Translations under genes and position numbers: made by a program
The notes under the pieces: model-generated
What the model was told of the DNA's origin: nothing
The model's database searches: none
The model's input: only the letters and a program-made list of their open reading frames with translations
DNA from: Phycisphaerales bacterium
GTDB lineage: Bacteria > Planctomycetota > Phycisphaerae > Phycisphaerales > UBA1924
Reading direction: 5' to 3'
Assembly: GCA_020849615.1 (NCBI GenBank)
Contig: JADLFW010000012.1
Coordinates: 218,444-282,443 of the forward strand
DNA length: 64,000 nt
Shown here: piece by piece, positions 17,296-26,262 of the stretch
Layout: every line of letters starts with the position of its first letter
Numbering within the stretch: the stretch's first letter is position 1

Positions 17296-20200
17296 ATGAG
17301 CCCGACTATGAACAGATCAAGCACGCCCGAGCCCCGAACTTCTCAGCCCGCAGGCAATTCCCCCACCCCTGCCGCCGCCGGCCAGCACGCCGGGCCTGCC
17401 GCGGGAGGTGAGAAGGTTGAGAAGGTCAAGAGCCGGTACAAGGACACGCTGAACCTGCTGCAGACCGGCTTTCCGATGAAGGCGAGCCTGGTGCAGAACG
17501 AGCCGGCGAGCGTGAAGCGGTGGAACTCCGCGGGCCTGTACGACCAGGTCCGGCGCGACCGGGCCGGGGCCCGGAAGTTCGTCTTCCACGACGGCCCGCC
17601 GTATGCGAACGGGTCGATCCACCTCGGGCACCTGATGAACAAGTGCTTGAAGGACTTCGTGGTCCGGGCCCGGACGATGCAGGGGCTGGACTGCGCGTAC
17701 GTGCCGGGCTGGGACTGCCACGGGCTGCCGATCGAGCACAAGGTGATGCAGGAGCTGATCGAGTCGAAGAAGATCGACAAGCTCAAGACGCTGACGCCCG
17801 ACCAGTACCGGGTGGCGGTGCGGCGGGAGTGCCAGAAGTACGCGGAGAAGTACATCAAGCTCCAGGGCGGGCAGATGCAGCGGCTCCTGACACTGGCCGA
17901 CTACGCCAACCCGTACCTGACGATGTCGGCGGAGTACGAGGCGGCGACACTGGAGGTGCTGGCTGACCTGCTGGAGCAGGGGCTGGTGTACCGCGCGCTC
18001 AAGCCGGTGCACTGGTCGGTCGCGAACGAGACCGCGCTGGCGGAGGCGGAACTGGAGTACTACGACCGCGAGGACCTCTCCGTGTACGTCGATTTCGAGG
18101 CGGAGAGCGCGGAAGCGGTGTACGACGCGTTCGGGCTGAAAGAGGAGTTGAACTCAGAGGACGCGGAGAGCGCAGAGACGGAGGAGGAAGAAGGGGGAGA
18201 GGTTGAAGGGAAGAGCCGGGCGCCGGAACCGGGGAAGCGGCCCGGTCAGCGGCCGTGCTTCATGATCTGGACCACGACGCCGTGGACGCTCCCGGCGAAC
18301 CTGGCGATCGCGGTCAACCCGGATTTCGAGTACGCGCTGGTGTGGATCGATGGGAACGTGACGGTGCTGGCGTCGGAGGCGGTGCCGCGGGTGACCAAGG
18401 CGGGGAAGGCCGAGCAGGTGCGGGTGCTGGCCACTGCGCCGGGCTCGAAGCTGGTCGGGCTGCGGTACCGGCACCCGTTCGTGGATTTGGCGAGGCAGGA
18501 GGGTGTTGGATCGGCGGCGCTACGCCCACCCGCGGGCGGGACGCCCGCCCCCCAATTGAAGAGCGTGTTCACGGTCCTGCCCGCGGCGTACGTCACGCTC
18601 GAGGATGGCACGGGGCTGGTCCATACCGCGCCGGGACACGGCACCGAGGACTTCCAGACCGGCAAGGCCAACGGGCTTCCGGTGTACTGCCCGGTGAAGG
18701 GCGATGGTGCGTACGACGACACTGTGCCGGCGTGGCTGCGCGGGCGGGACATCTGGCAGTGCAACCCCGAGATCGTGAAGCACCTGCGCGATTCGGGACA
18801 CCTGTTTTACGACCACGCGTTCACGCACAGCTATCCGCACGACTGGCGGAGCAAGACGCCGGTGATCTTCCGCTGTACCGAGCAGTGGTTCGTGGGGGTG
18901 GATCAGCCGGCGGCCCGGGATGGGAAGTCGCTCCGCGGGGCAGCACTCGAATGGACCGAGGCGAAGGTCGGCTTCGTGCCGGAGTGGGGCCGCAACCGCA
19001 TGCGGGGGATGCTGGAGTCGCGGCCCGACTGGTGCATCAGCCGCCAGCGGGCGTGGGGATTGCCGATCCCGGCGTTCTTCGGGCGCGACGGGGGCGTATT
19101 CATGACCCCGGCTTCGGTGCGGGCCGTGGCGAACGTGGTTCGGGCCAAGGGATCGGATGCGTGGTTCACGATGGGCCCGGCGGAGCTGCTCGCGGGGTAC
19201 GACCCGGCGGGCGATCCGGGCGCGTCGGGCGTTGCCGTTGGCCAACTCCAGAAGGGCCACGACATCCTGGATGTCTGGTTCGAATCGGGTTCCTCGTGGA
19301 ACGCCGTGATGCGTCAGCGCGGGCTGGGATACCCGACCGATCTCTATCTCGAGGGTTCCGATCAGCACCGCGGCTGGTTCCAGGTATCGCTGCTGACGGC
19401 GCTGGGGGCTTCGGGCCAGCCGCCGTTCCGCACGCTGCTGACGCACGGGTTCATGGTGGACCGCGATGGCAAGAAGCTGAGCAAGTCGCGGCCCGATGCG
19501 GCGCGGTACGAGGTGGACAGCCTCTGCACCGAGTTCGGGATGGATGTGATGCGGTGGTGGGTGTGCTCGCTGACGTACGAGAACGATGTGAAGGTCGATC
19601 TCGAGCTGTTCGCGCTGGCGGGCGAGAGCTACCGCAAGATCCGCAACACGCTGCGCTACATGCTGGGCAATCTGCACGACTTCACTCCGCCCATCGCCGG
19701 GCGGCGGGCCGCCGGCCCGGATTTCGTGCCGGCGAGCTCGCTGGATGCGTGGGTGCTGGCGGAGTATGACGCCATGGCCCGGGAGGTGACGGCGGCGTAT
19801 GACCGGTACGAGTTCCGCACCGTGCACGCGAAGCTGTACGACTTCTGCAACGAGACGCTGTCGGCGGTGTACCTGGCGGCGGTGAAGGACCGGCTGTACT
19901 GCGACAAGGCCGACTCGCCGAGGCGGCGGCGCACGCAGGCGGCGATGTGGGACTTGACGGAGGGCCTGTGCCGTCTGCTGGCGCCCGTGCTGTGCCACAC
20001 TGCCGATGAGGCGTACCGCTCGCTGTGGAAGGCGGGCCCGGATGACCCGCGGTGCGTGCACCGCGAGACGTTCATCACATCAGAGGGTGTCCGGGCCGAC
20101 GCGCGCTGGAAGGAAGTGATGGAGATCCGGGAGCGCGGGCAGGCTGCGCTGGAGCGGGCCAAGGCCGAGCTGGGCGTCGAGAACCCGCTGGATGCCGGGC

Positions 20201-20433
20201 TGGTGCTGCCGGACGCCGAGCATGTGCTGGCCAGGTTCGATGCGGTCGACCTGGCGGACCTGATGGGCGTGAGCCTGGTCCGGGCCGATGCCGCGGCGAA
20301 GGAAATCCAGGTGCTCGACCTGCGGGACCAGCCGCGGTGCGAGCGGTGCTGGAAGCGCGATGGGACGGTGAAGGCCCGGAGTGATGGGGGCATGCTCAGC
20401 GATCGGGATGCGGTCGCGGTGGGCGTGACCTGA
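17296..20433 (+). CDS. ileS: Isoleucyl-tRNA synthetase
   Basis: 1045 aa from ATG 17296 (another ATG at 17308). IleRS charges tRNA-Ile in the cytoplasm. Class I signatures are seen: the HIGH motif as IHLGHLMNK near DGPPYANG, the KMSKS motif as KKLSKSRPD, and the tryptophan-rich segment WTTTPWTLPANLAIAV of the editing domain start. A low-complexity acidic stretch (NSEDAESAETEEEEGG) interrupts the region before the editing domain. The C-terminal zinc site keeps CERCW but the second Cys pair is replaced (MLSDRDAVAV), so that site may be lost. The family call is secure. Confidence 0.96.
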   Translation: MSPTMNRSSTPEPRTSQPAGNSPTPAAAGQHAGPAAGGEKVEKVKSRYKDTLNLLQTGFPMKASLVQNEPASVKRWNSAGLYDQVRRDRAGARKFVFHDGPPYANGSIHLGHLMNKCLKDFVVRARTMQGLDCAYVPGWDCHGLPIEHKVMQELIESKKIDKLKTLTPDQYRVAVRRECQKYAEKYIKLQGGQMQRLLTLADYANPYLTMSAEYEAATLEVLADLLEQGLVYRALKPVHWSVANETALAEAELEYYDREDLSVYVDFEAESAEAVYDAFGLKEELNSEDAESAETEEEEGGEVEGKSRAPEPGKRPGQRPCFMIWTTTPWTLPANLAIAVNPDFEYALVWIDGNVTVLASEAVPRVTKAGKAEQVRVLATAPGSKLVGLRYRHPFVDLARQEGVGSAALRPPAGGTPAPQLKSVFTVLPAAYVTLEDGTGLVHTAPGHGTEDFQTGKANGLPVYCPVKGDGAYDDTVPAWLRGRDIWQCNPEIVKHLRDSGHLFYDHAFTHSYPHDWRSKTPVIFRCTEQWFVGVDQPAARDGKSLRGAALEWTEAKVGFVPEWGRNRMRGMLESRPDWCISRQRAWGLPIPAFFGRDGGVFMTPASVRAVANVVRAKGSDAWFTMGPAELLAGYDPAGDPGASGVAVGQLQKGHDILDVWFESGSSWNAVMRQRGLGYPTDLYLEGSDQHRGWFQVSLLTALGASGQPPFRTLLTHGFMVDRDGKKLSKSRPDAARYEVDSLCTEFGMDVMRWWVCSLTYENDVKVDLELFALAGESYRKIRNTLRYMLGNLHDFTPPIAGRRAAGPDFVPASSLDAWVLAEYDAMAREVTAAYDRYEFRTVHAKLYDFCNETLSAVYLAAVKDRLYCDKADSPRRRRTQAAMWDLTEGLCRLLAPVLCHTADEAYRSLWKAGPDDPRCVHRETFITSEGVRADARWKEVMEIRERGQAALERAKAELGVENPLDAGLVLPDAEHVLARFDAVDLADLMGVSLVRADAAAKEIQVLDLRDQPRCERCWKRDGTVKARSDGGMLSDRDAVAVGVT
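18147..18222 (+). repeat. Purine-rich low-complexity insert inside ileS
   Basis: A run of almost only A and G with short periodicity (GAGGACGCGGAGAGCGCAGAG, read here as GAGGACGC-GGAGAGCGCAGAG; then GGAGGAGGAAGAAG). It is in frame and encodes Glu/Ala/Ser. Its composition resembles dispersed purine-rich spacers of planctomycetes and is unlike the surrounding codons, suggesting insertion of such an element into the gene without breaking it. Confidence 0.45.
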
Positions 20434-20578
20434 TCAGGTGGCCCGGCGGTGCAATCGGAAGCGCGCCGCATCGGGGTGTCGTGCGCGGACAACATCGGCG
20501 GCGGGCCCGGCGGGTCCGTGTTGGCTTATCTCAACATCGGCCTTGACCGCGGCGGCCCGTTGGCCGATCCGCAAGGCA

Positions 20579-21442
20579 ATGAAGAAGCCACAGAACCCCG
20601 CGAAGAGGGGCGTCGGCCCGGGGGAGACGCCCGCGCAGCCCGATGCCACCCGAACGCCGATCCATGTCGAGCAGCTGGAGCGGCTGGCGCACGAGCTGAA
20701 CAACCTGTTGGATGGGTCGATCCGCAACGTCGGGCTGGCGCGACGGGCCATCGAGGACCGCGGGCCCGGCGGGGCGGGCGAGGGGCTGGATGACATCAAG
20801 CGGCGGCTGGACACGGCGACATTTGCGCTGGAGCGGATGGCGGATCTTGTGCACGCGTCGATGCAGGGTGGGTCGCAGCCGCTGGGGTCGCCTCTGCTGA
20901 ACCAGGCGCCGCCGATCACGATCGGCGAGGCGGCATCGCACGCGGTGGAGGTGGTACGGCCCGAGGCCCAGGAGCACCGGGTGGCGCTGGCGGTGGAGAT
21001 CGACGAGGCGGCGTTCGGGATTCCGGCGGGACCGCTGTATCCGGTGCTTCTGAACGGGGTGCGCAACGCGCTGGAGGCGATCGGCCGATCGGGCGGCATC
21101 GGCCGGGTGGTGGTGCAGGTGAGGCGGGGGCAGGCGCCCGACCCGGCGAAGGATGCGCGGCGGTGGGTGGAGATCGACATCATCGATGATGGGGAGGGTC
21201 CGCCCCAGGGGCGCCCTGCCGATGCGGTGTTCGAGGCGGGGTTCACGACCAAGGAGACGGGGGGCGGCCTGGGGCTGGCGGTGAGCCGCGACCTGGTGAA
21301 GCAGGCGGGCGGGACGATCGAACTGCGGCGGCGGCCCGACCGGCACGACAGCCGCCGGCCCGGCGCGGTGCTGCGGATCCGGTACCCGGAATCGAAGGCG
21401 GGGATGGATCAGGTCGTGGGCGGGCCCGGGCCGCGGAGCTGA
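20579..21442 (+). CDS. Histidine kinase (cytoplasmic, PAS-less)
   Basis: 287 aa from ATG 20579 (AAGG upstream); the longer upstream frame is atypical. The dimerisation helix has the H-box LAHELNNLLDGSIRN with the phospho-accepting His near residue 37. The ATP-binding domain shows the N-box VLLNGVRNALEAI, the DDGEG G1 box and GGGLGLAVSRDLVKQAGGTI (G2 and final helix). No membrane helix or sensor domain is seen, so the signal must be cytoplasmic or come from a partner. The response regulator starts 10 nt later, so this is the kinase of an NtrB/NtrC-style pair. Confidence 0.88.
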   Translation: MKKPQNPAKRGVGPGETPAQPDATRTPIHVEQLERLAHELNNLLDGSIRNVGLARRAIEDRGPGGAGEGLDDIKRRLDTATFALERMADLVHASMQGGSQPLGSPLLNQAPPITIGEAASHAVEVVRPEAQEHRVALAVEIDEAAFGIPAGPLYPVLLNGVRNALEAIGRSGGIGRVVVQVRRGQAPDPAKDARRWVEIDIIDDGEGPPQGRPADAVFEAGFTTKETGGGLGLAVSRDLVKQAGGTIELRRRPDRHDSRRPGAVLRIRYPESKAGMDQVVGGPGPRS

Positions 21443-21452
21443 GCAACCACTC

Positions 21453-22919
21453 ATGGCTGAAGCACCGGCCCGCATCCTGATCGTGGATGACGATCCGATC
21501 GTCGCCGAGTCGCTGGCCGAGTTCCTGGCCCGGCAGGACTACGCGGTGGCGACGGCGGCGAGCGCGACCGAGGCGCTGGAGGCGATGACGAAGGCGGAGC
21601 GTGAGCCCGAGGCGCCGGGGCAGCCGCCGAGGCCGTTTGACCTGGTGATCTCGGACATTTCGATGCCGCGTTCGGACGGGCTGAGCCTCCTGCGCGAGAT
21701 TGCCAGGCAGCACCGGGGGACCGCGGTGGTGATGCTGACGGGGTACGGGACGATCGAGTCGGCGGTGGAATCGCTGCGGCACGGGGCGTGCGATTACCTG
21801 ACCAAGCCGATCGTGGACCAGGAGCTGCGGCTGAGCCTGGAGCGGGCGCTGCGGCAACGGGCGCTGCTGCGCGAGAACCAGGCGCTGCGGACGCAGATCG
21901 ACCATCGATACGGGCTCGACAGCATCATCGGGGGCGACCACCGGATGCTGCGGATCTACGACCTGATCGAGGCGGTGGCGCCCAGCAGGACGACGGTGCT
22001 GATGACCGGGGAGTCGGGCACGGGCAAGTCGCTGATCGCGCACGCGATCCACCACCGCTCGCCGAGGCGCGACAAGCCGTACGTGGAGATCTCCTGCGGA
22101 TCGATCCCGGAGACGCTGCTGGAGTCGGAGCTGTTCGGGCACGTGAAGGGGGCGTTCACGGGCGCCCACGCCGACAAAGTGGGGCGCTTCCTGGCGGCCA
22201 ACCACGGGACGCTGTTCCTGGATGAGATCAACTCGGCCTCGCCCGGGATGCAGCTGAAGCTGCTGCGGGTGCTGCAGGAGCGGCGTTTCGAGCCGGTGGG
22301 ATCGACGCAGACGATCGAGGTGGATGTGCGGGTGGTGCTGGCGAGCAACCAGCCGCTGGAGCAGCTGGTCGCGGCGGGGCAGTTCAGGCAGGACCTGTAC
22401 TACAGGATCAACGTCGTGAAGGTCGAGCTGCCTCCGCTGCGCGACCGGGTGAGCGACATCCCGCTCTTGGCGACGCACTTCCTGAACAAGCACGCGGCCG
22501 ACCTGGGCAAGCAGATCGTAGGGTTCACGCCCGAAGCTCTGGATGCGCTGCGGCGGTATTCGTACCCGGGCAATATCCGCGAGCTTCAGAACATCATCGA
22601 GCGGGCGGCGGTGCTGACGCGGCACCAGACGATCGACATCGGGGACCTGCCCCCCACCGTCAGCGGTGATGCGCCCGCCGATGCGCTTTCGCGGAGGCTG
22701 CTGGGCGATGCGGAGGCGGAGGTGGCGGCTCCGTGGCGGCCCGTGCCCCTCGAGGAGGCGTTGAAGGAGCCGGAGAAGCGGATCCTGCTGCGGGCGCTGG
22801 AGGCCAACCAGTGGAACCGGCAGAAGACGGCCGATCAGCTGAAGATCAACCGTACGACGCTGTACAAGAAGATGAAGGCTCACGGGCTGGACCGGCCCGA
22901 TGATCGCGTGGCGGGGTGA
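21453..22919 (+). CDS. Sigma54-dependent response regulator, NtrC family
   Basis: 488 aa with three domains. Residues 8-130 are a receiver (ILIVDDDP; phospho-accepting Asp in LVISDISMP; Lys in YLTKPI). Residues about 155-390 are an AAA+ sigma54 interaction domain with Walker A GESGTGKS, the sigma54-contacting GAFTGA loop intact, and Walker B TLFLDEI. The C-terminus is a Fis-type helix-turn-helix (NRQKTADQLKINRTTLYKKM). It activates RpoN-dependent promoters when phosphorylated, probably by the kinase encoded just upstream. I found no convincing -24/-12 promoter in the window, so its targets lie elsewhere or are degenerate. Confidence 0.93.
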   Translation: MAEAPARILIVDDDPIVAESLAEFLARQDYAVATAASATEALEAMTKAEREPEAPGQPPRPFDLVISDISMPRSDGLSLLREIARQHRGTAVVMLTGYGTIESAVESLRHGACDYLTKPIVDQELRLSLERALRQRALLRENQALRTQIDHRYGLDSIIGGDHRMLRIYDLIEAVAPSRTTVLMTGESGTGKSLIAHAIHHRSPRRDKPYVEISCGSIPETLLESELFGHVKGAFTGAHADKVGRFLAANHGTLFLDEINSASPGMQLKLLRVLQERRFEPVGSTQTIEVDVRVVLASNQPLEQLVAAGQFRQDLYYRINVVKVELPPLRDRVSDIPLLATHFLNKHAADLGKQIVGFTPEALDALRRYSYPGNIRELQNIIERAAVLTRHQTIDIGDLPPTVSGDAPADALSRRLLGDAEAEVAAPWRPVPLEEALKEPEKRILLRALEANQWNRQKTADQLKINRTTLYKKMKAHGLDRPDDRVAG

Positions 22920-22922
22920 GTG

Positions 22923-24560
22923 CTACCGGCCCGGCTGGTTGAGACGGACGCGGTAGAGGCCGGTGCGGGCGGTCATGTAGAGCATGCGGGCGTCCTCGTC
23001 TCCGAAGGCAAAGTTGGCGGGGAGTTCCGGCGGGCTGATGGTGCCGAGGTGGCGGCCATCGGGGGAGATGATCCACACGCCGCCCGGGCCGGAAACGAAG
23101 AGGCGCCCCGCGCGGTCGACCTTCAGCCCGTCGAGGCAGATTTCGCCCGGCGTTGAGGTCATGTCGAAGAAGACGCGGCCACCCGAGAGGGAACCGTCAG
23201 GCCCGACCTCGTAGCGCATGACGACCTTGCGCTGCTCCTCCCAGTTGTCGATGTAGAGGAAGCGTTCATCGGGAGAGAAGGCCAGGCCGTTGGGGGCGGC
23301 GAGGTCGGTGCACGCGAGGCGGACCTGGCCGTTGTAGAGGCAGAACACGCCGCTGAACGGGAGCTCCTTGCGGGGATCGGCGAACACACCCGGCAGGCCG
23401 AAGGGCGGATCGGTGAAGAACAGGGCGCCGTCGGAGCGGTAGACCAGATCGTTGGGGCTGTTGAGCCGCTTGCCTTCGTAGTGGTCGGCGAGGACTGTGA
23501 GGGTGCCGTTGGGCTCGAGGCGCGAGACGCGGCGGTTGCCGTGCTCGCAGATGGTGAGGCGGCCCGCCGGGTCAAGAGCCAGGCCGTTGGAGCCGGGCTG
23601 GTGGTACTGCCCGATCGGGTAGTCGCCGACGCCGGAGTAGCCGCTCCTGGCGCGGAAGATGGAAACCTCTCCGAGCGTGGGATCCCAGCGGTGGATCACG
23701 TTCTGGTTGGGGTCGCTGAAACGCAGGTACCCGCCGGGCCCGCCGCCCCCGTAGCGGCCATCCGCCGCGGCCGGCACCCAGACCGGGCCTTCGCCGAATC
23801 CGAAGCCCTGCGCGAGCCGCTCGACGCGGGCATCGGGCGAGAGGACATCATCCAGCGCGGGATCGAGGCGAGCGATTTTCGCGGCGACGGGCTCGCCGTT
23901 GGCGAGACGCCCCGGCCGGTAGAGATCGAGCGTGGCGGAGCGGATCCAGATGAAGTTGGTAGGCGGGCTGGAAAGTGGGCCGTTGGCGGCGAAGATGGCG
24001 ATCTGGTGGCGCTGGCCCGGCTGTGCGCTCGAGGTGACGATCGTTCGGCTGGGCGTGTTCCATCCGCCGATGACGCCGGCGCCGGTTTGGCCCAGCACCT
24101 GCGCGGCGCGGCCGTCGATCCAGACTTCGGCGTAGTCATCGGCGGTGATTTCGAGGGTGAGCGCTGCGCCGGCGGTGTCCAGGCCGTCGATCCGGGGCGG
24201 GACGGTGAACTCGAGGCGGTACCACCCGAAGGCGAGCCGCCCGTTGGTGCGGCGGGCCTCCAGATCATCCGCGTCGATGGCCTGCCACTGGGCCCCTTCG
24301 AACGCGGGGGCCTTGGGATGCACATCGTGCGTTCTCACCTCCGGGCCGCTGGCGCGGAGGTCCGGGCCCGGGGCACGGTTCATCGCTTCGACGATGTGCG
24401 CTTCGGCGAAGGACCATTGGCCGGCGATCGCGGCGATCGAGGCTGGAGTGCGGAGGTCGATCGTCGTGTCGGCGATCGGCGGGGATTGCGTCGGCCCGGC
24501 AGATGCGCCGAGGCACAGCAGGCTGGTGACAGCGGCGGCGATGGTGTGCGGGTTGGACAT
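22923..24560 (-). CDS. Secreted SMP-30/gluconolactonase-type protein
   Basis: 545 aa from ATG 24560, which gives a clean signal peptide (TIAAAVTSLLCLGASAG). Residues about 60-230 are beta-rich with a jelly-roll look (WYRLEFTVPPRIDG; AEVWIDGRAAQVLG), like a carbohydrate-binding module. The rest is a six-bladed propeller of the SMP-30 / gluconolactonase family: GFGFGEGPVWVP, SNGLALDPAGRLTICEHGNRR, NSPNDLVYRSDGALFFTDPPFG and APNGLAFSPDERFLY. The metal-binding Glu, Asn and Asp of the family are in these motifs. It would hydrolyse a sugar lactone outside the cytoplasm. It is the last gene of the 36117-22923 set and ends 3 nt from the convergent NtrC-type gene. Confidence 0.88.
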   Translation of the reverse strand: MSNPHTIAAAVTSLLCLGASAGPTQSPPIADTTIDLRTPASIAAIAGQWSFAEAHIVEAMNRAPGPDLRASGPEVRTHDVHPKAPAFEGAQWQAIDADDLEARRTNGRLAFGWYRLEFTVPPRIDGLDTAGAALTLEITADDYAEVWIDGRAAQVLGQTGAGVIGGWNTPSRTIVTSSAQPGQRHQIAIFAANGPLSSPPTNFIWIRSATLDLYRPGRLANGEPVAAKIARLDPALDDVLSPDARVERLAQGFGFGEGPVWVPAAADGRYGGGGPGGYLRFSDPNQNVIHRWDPTLGEVSIFRARSGYSGVGDYPIGQYHQPGSNGLALDPAGRLTICEHGNRRVSRLEPNGTLTVLADHYEGKRLNSPNDLVYRSDGALFFTDPPFGLPGVFADPRKELPFSGVFCLYNGQVRLACTDLAAPNGLAFSPDERFLYIDNWEEQRKVVMRYEVGPDGSLSGGRVFFDMTSTPGEICLDGLKVDRAGRLFVSGPGGVWIISPDGRHLGTISPPELPANFAFGDEDARMLYMTARTGLYRVRLNQPGR

Positions 24561-24642
24561 GGGTGGCTCAGCGATGAGGATCGGGGAGAGAGCCCGGCGG
24601 TTCACACACACACCGGGCCCCGGCGGGGAGAGAGGAGTCGGT

Positions 24643-25560
24643 TCACTCGCAGCGGCGGCGGGAAAGGCCGGGCCAGTTCTGCTCGGCCCGGGCGTAGTTG
24701 CCCTGTGCATCGGCGTTGAAGAGCTGATAGGCCTTGGGTGTGTGCTGGAGGACGAGATGGCCATCAACGAGCTGCCAGATGGTCGGGTCGATGGGCGATA
24801 CCTTGTTGATGGAGGCCGCGTAGCCGCAGAATCCGCCGAACCTGGGGACGTATTTCGCGGGGTCCATCTCGAAGAGATTCTTGTGTTCAACGCTCGCGAA
24901 TCGGTAGGTGGCCCCCTGGTAGGAACGCTCGATCGTGGGGTCGCCCTGGACGGGCCTGGCATCGGTGAAGTACGCGACGGGGTCGTAGCCACCGAGCGCC
25001 AGCCCGTCCTGGTCGATGTTCAGCAGCGTCCGGGGCTCGGAGCCATTGTGATCAACGAGGCCCGGCCAGTTGCGGTCGGCCTTAACGAGGTTGCCGGCGG
25101 CGTCCTTGTGCCACAGGTCCCAGGCTTTCTGGTTGTGCTGGAGGAGGAGGCGCCCATCGACGACTTCCCAGTACTCCGGGCTGATCGGTGAGAGCGTGTT
25201 AATCGACGCCGCGTAGGCGCAGTACCCGCCGAACTGCGGGGTGTACTTCGCGGGATCGGCGATGAACATCGCCCGGTGCTCCTCCGAAACGAACTGGTAG
25301 ACCGCTTCGCCCGATGTCGCGCGGTGGGCCGGATCACCCTTGACCGGCTTGCGGAGCGTGAAGTACGCGACAGGGTCGTACCCCTGCAGCGCGAGCCCGT
25401 TCTTGTCCAGGTTCAGGAGCGTCTTCGCGCCCGGGAGGCTCATCACGCTCGGCGCGGCCCCGACGCATTGGCCCGCGCCGGTGGAGCACGCCGCGAGGCT
25501 CCCCGTAAGGACCAGGCCCGCGGCGAACAGGGAAAGACGACCGACGACTCTCGATTGCAT
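24643..25560 (-). CDS. Lipoprotein with two tandem YHS domains
   Basis: 305 aa. Signal peptide and lipobox LAAC at about residues 22-25. Two near-identical modules follow. Each has LLNLDKNGLALQGYDPVAYF, then a YxFxSxEHxxxFxxDPAKYxPxFGGYCAYAAS motif and a WxLWxxD or YQLFNAD tail. YHS domains of this kind (GYDPVAYF...GGYCA) are thought to bind metal, often copper or iron, using the Cys and nearby residues. Here Cys, not selenocysteine, occupies the key position. It sits in the sugar-oxidation set, which contains a second YHS protein (30491-31426). An envelope metal-handling role is inferred. Confidence 0.85.
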   Translation of the reverse strand: MQSRVVGRLSLFAAGLVLTGSLAACSTGAGQCVGAAPSVMSLPGAKTLLNLDKNGLALQGYDPVAYFTLRKPVKGDPAHRATSGEAVYQFVSEEHRAMFIADPAKYTPQFGGYCAYAASINTLSPISPEYWEVVDGRLLLQHNQKAWDLWHKDAAGNLVKADRNWPGLVDHNGSEPRTLLNIDQDGLALGGYDPVAYFTDARPVQGDPTIERSYQGATYRFASVEHKNLFEMDPAKYVPRFGGFCGYAASINKVSPIDPTIWQLVDGHLVLQHTPKAYQLFNADAQGNYARAEQNWPGLSRRRCE

Positions 25561-25612
25561 GCTTCACTCCGGATGTTGGTGTTGGCACTTGGATGCCGCG
25601 GGCTGTCGGGGG

Positions 25613-26152
25613 TTACCGCGCGGCCGACGGCGGCGCGATGGCCGCAGCGCCGGCCATGGCGATCAGTTCATCCTCGGCCTGGCTGTGGGCGCCGCTGACG
25701 CCGATGCCGCCAACGACCTCGCCATCGAACATGATCGGGACGCCACCCTGAAGCGGCGTCATTTCGCTGACACCCACGAGCGCGGTCCGCCCGTTCTTGA
25801 TTGCATCCTCGAACACCCTGGTCGGCTTCTTGAATGTGGCCGCCGTGCGCGCCTTGCCGATCGACACGCCCGCGCCGGCCGGGAAGGTGCCATCCAGGCG
25901 CTCGAAGGCGACGAGGTTGCCGCCGTCATCGACCACCGCGATGGCCCCGCCCGCGTCGGCGGACCGGGCCTTGGCTACCGCCGCGGCGATCACGGCCCGC
26001 GCCCCCTCGAGCGTCATTACCGGCTTGCTCGCGACAGGCCCGGCGGCGGTGAGCTGCGGACCGGTGGGCAGGTCCGCGCCGAACCCCGCCGCCGAGGCTG
26101 CAATAGCGGCGGCCGCAACGACCGGCAGAGACCAGCGGACTACGGTTCTCAT
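25613..26152 (-). CDS. Secreted GlcG/HbpS-family protein
   Basis: 179 aa from ATG 26152 (GGAG 8 nt upstream). Signal peptide with cleavage near SAAGFGA. The remainder is a single GlcG/HbpS (DUF336) domain: LEGARAVIAAAVAKARS, AIAVVDDGGNLVAFERLDG, ARTAATFKKPTRVF and GGVPIMFDGEVVGGIGVSGA. Some members bind haem and others sit in glycolate or sugar oxidation operons without known activity. It lies between the two-YHS lipoprotein and the LCAT-type lipase on the same strand. A redox or haem-linked role fits the operon, but it is not proven. Confidence 0.88.
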   Translation of the reverse strand: MRTVVRWSLPVVAAAAIAASAAGFGADLPTGPQLTAAGPVASKPVMTLEGARAVIAAAVAKARSADAGGAIAVVDDGGNLVAFERLDGTFPAGAGVSIGKARTAATFKKPTRVFEDAIKNGRTALVGVSEMTPLQGGVPIMFDGEVVGGIGVSGAHSQAEDELIAMAGAAAIAPPSAAR

Positions 26153-26262
26153 GTGCGATGCTCCAGTTCGGTGTGACAGGCGGCCGAGCGATCCCCGGCA
26201 ATCGGGCGACCGGGCCTCATGCAACTTTGATGCGGGCATCGGCGCTGCGTTTCGGCCCGGCT

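Noticed and set aside
18520..20061. A 513-codon frame antisense to ileS
   Set aside because: Shadow of the GC-rich synthetase codons.
21243..22883. A 546-codon frame antisense to the sigma54 activator
   Set aside because: Arg/Gln/Leu-rich composition without motifs; the sense strand has an intact NtrC-type protein.
24643..25560. Selenocysteine in the YHS proteins
   Set aside because: Related proteins can use it, but the key position is a normal Cys codon in all three modules and there is no in-frame TGA.
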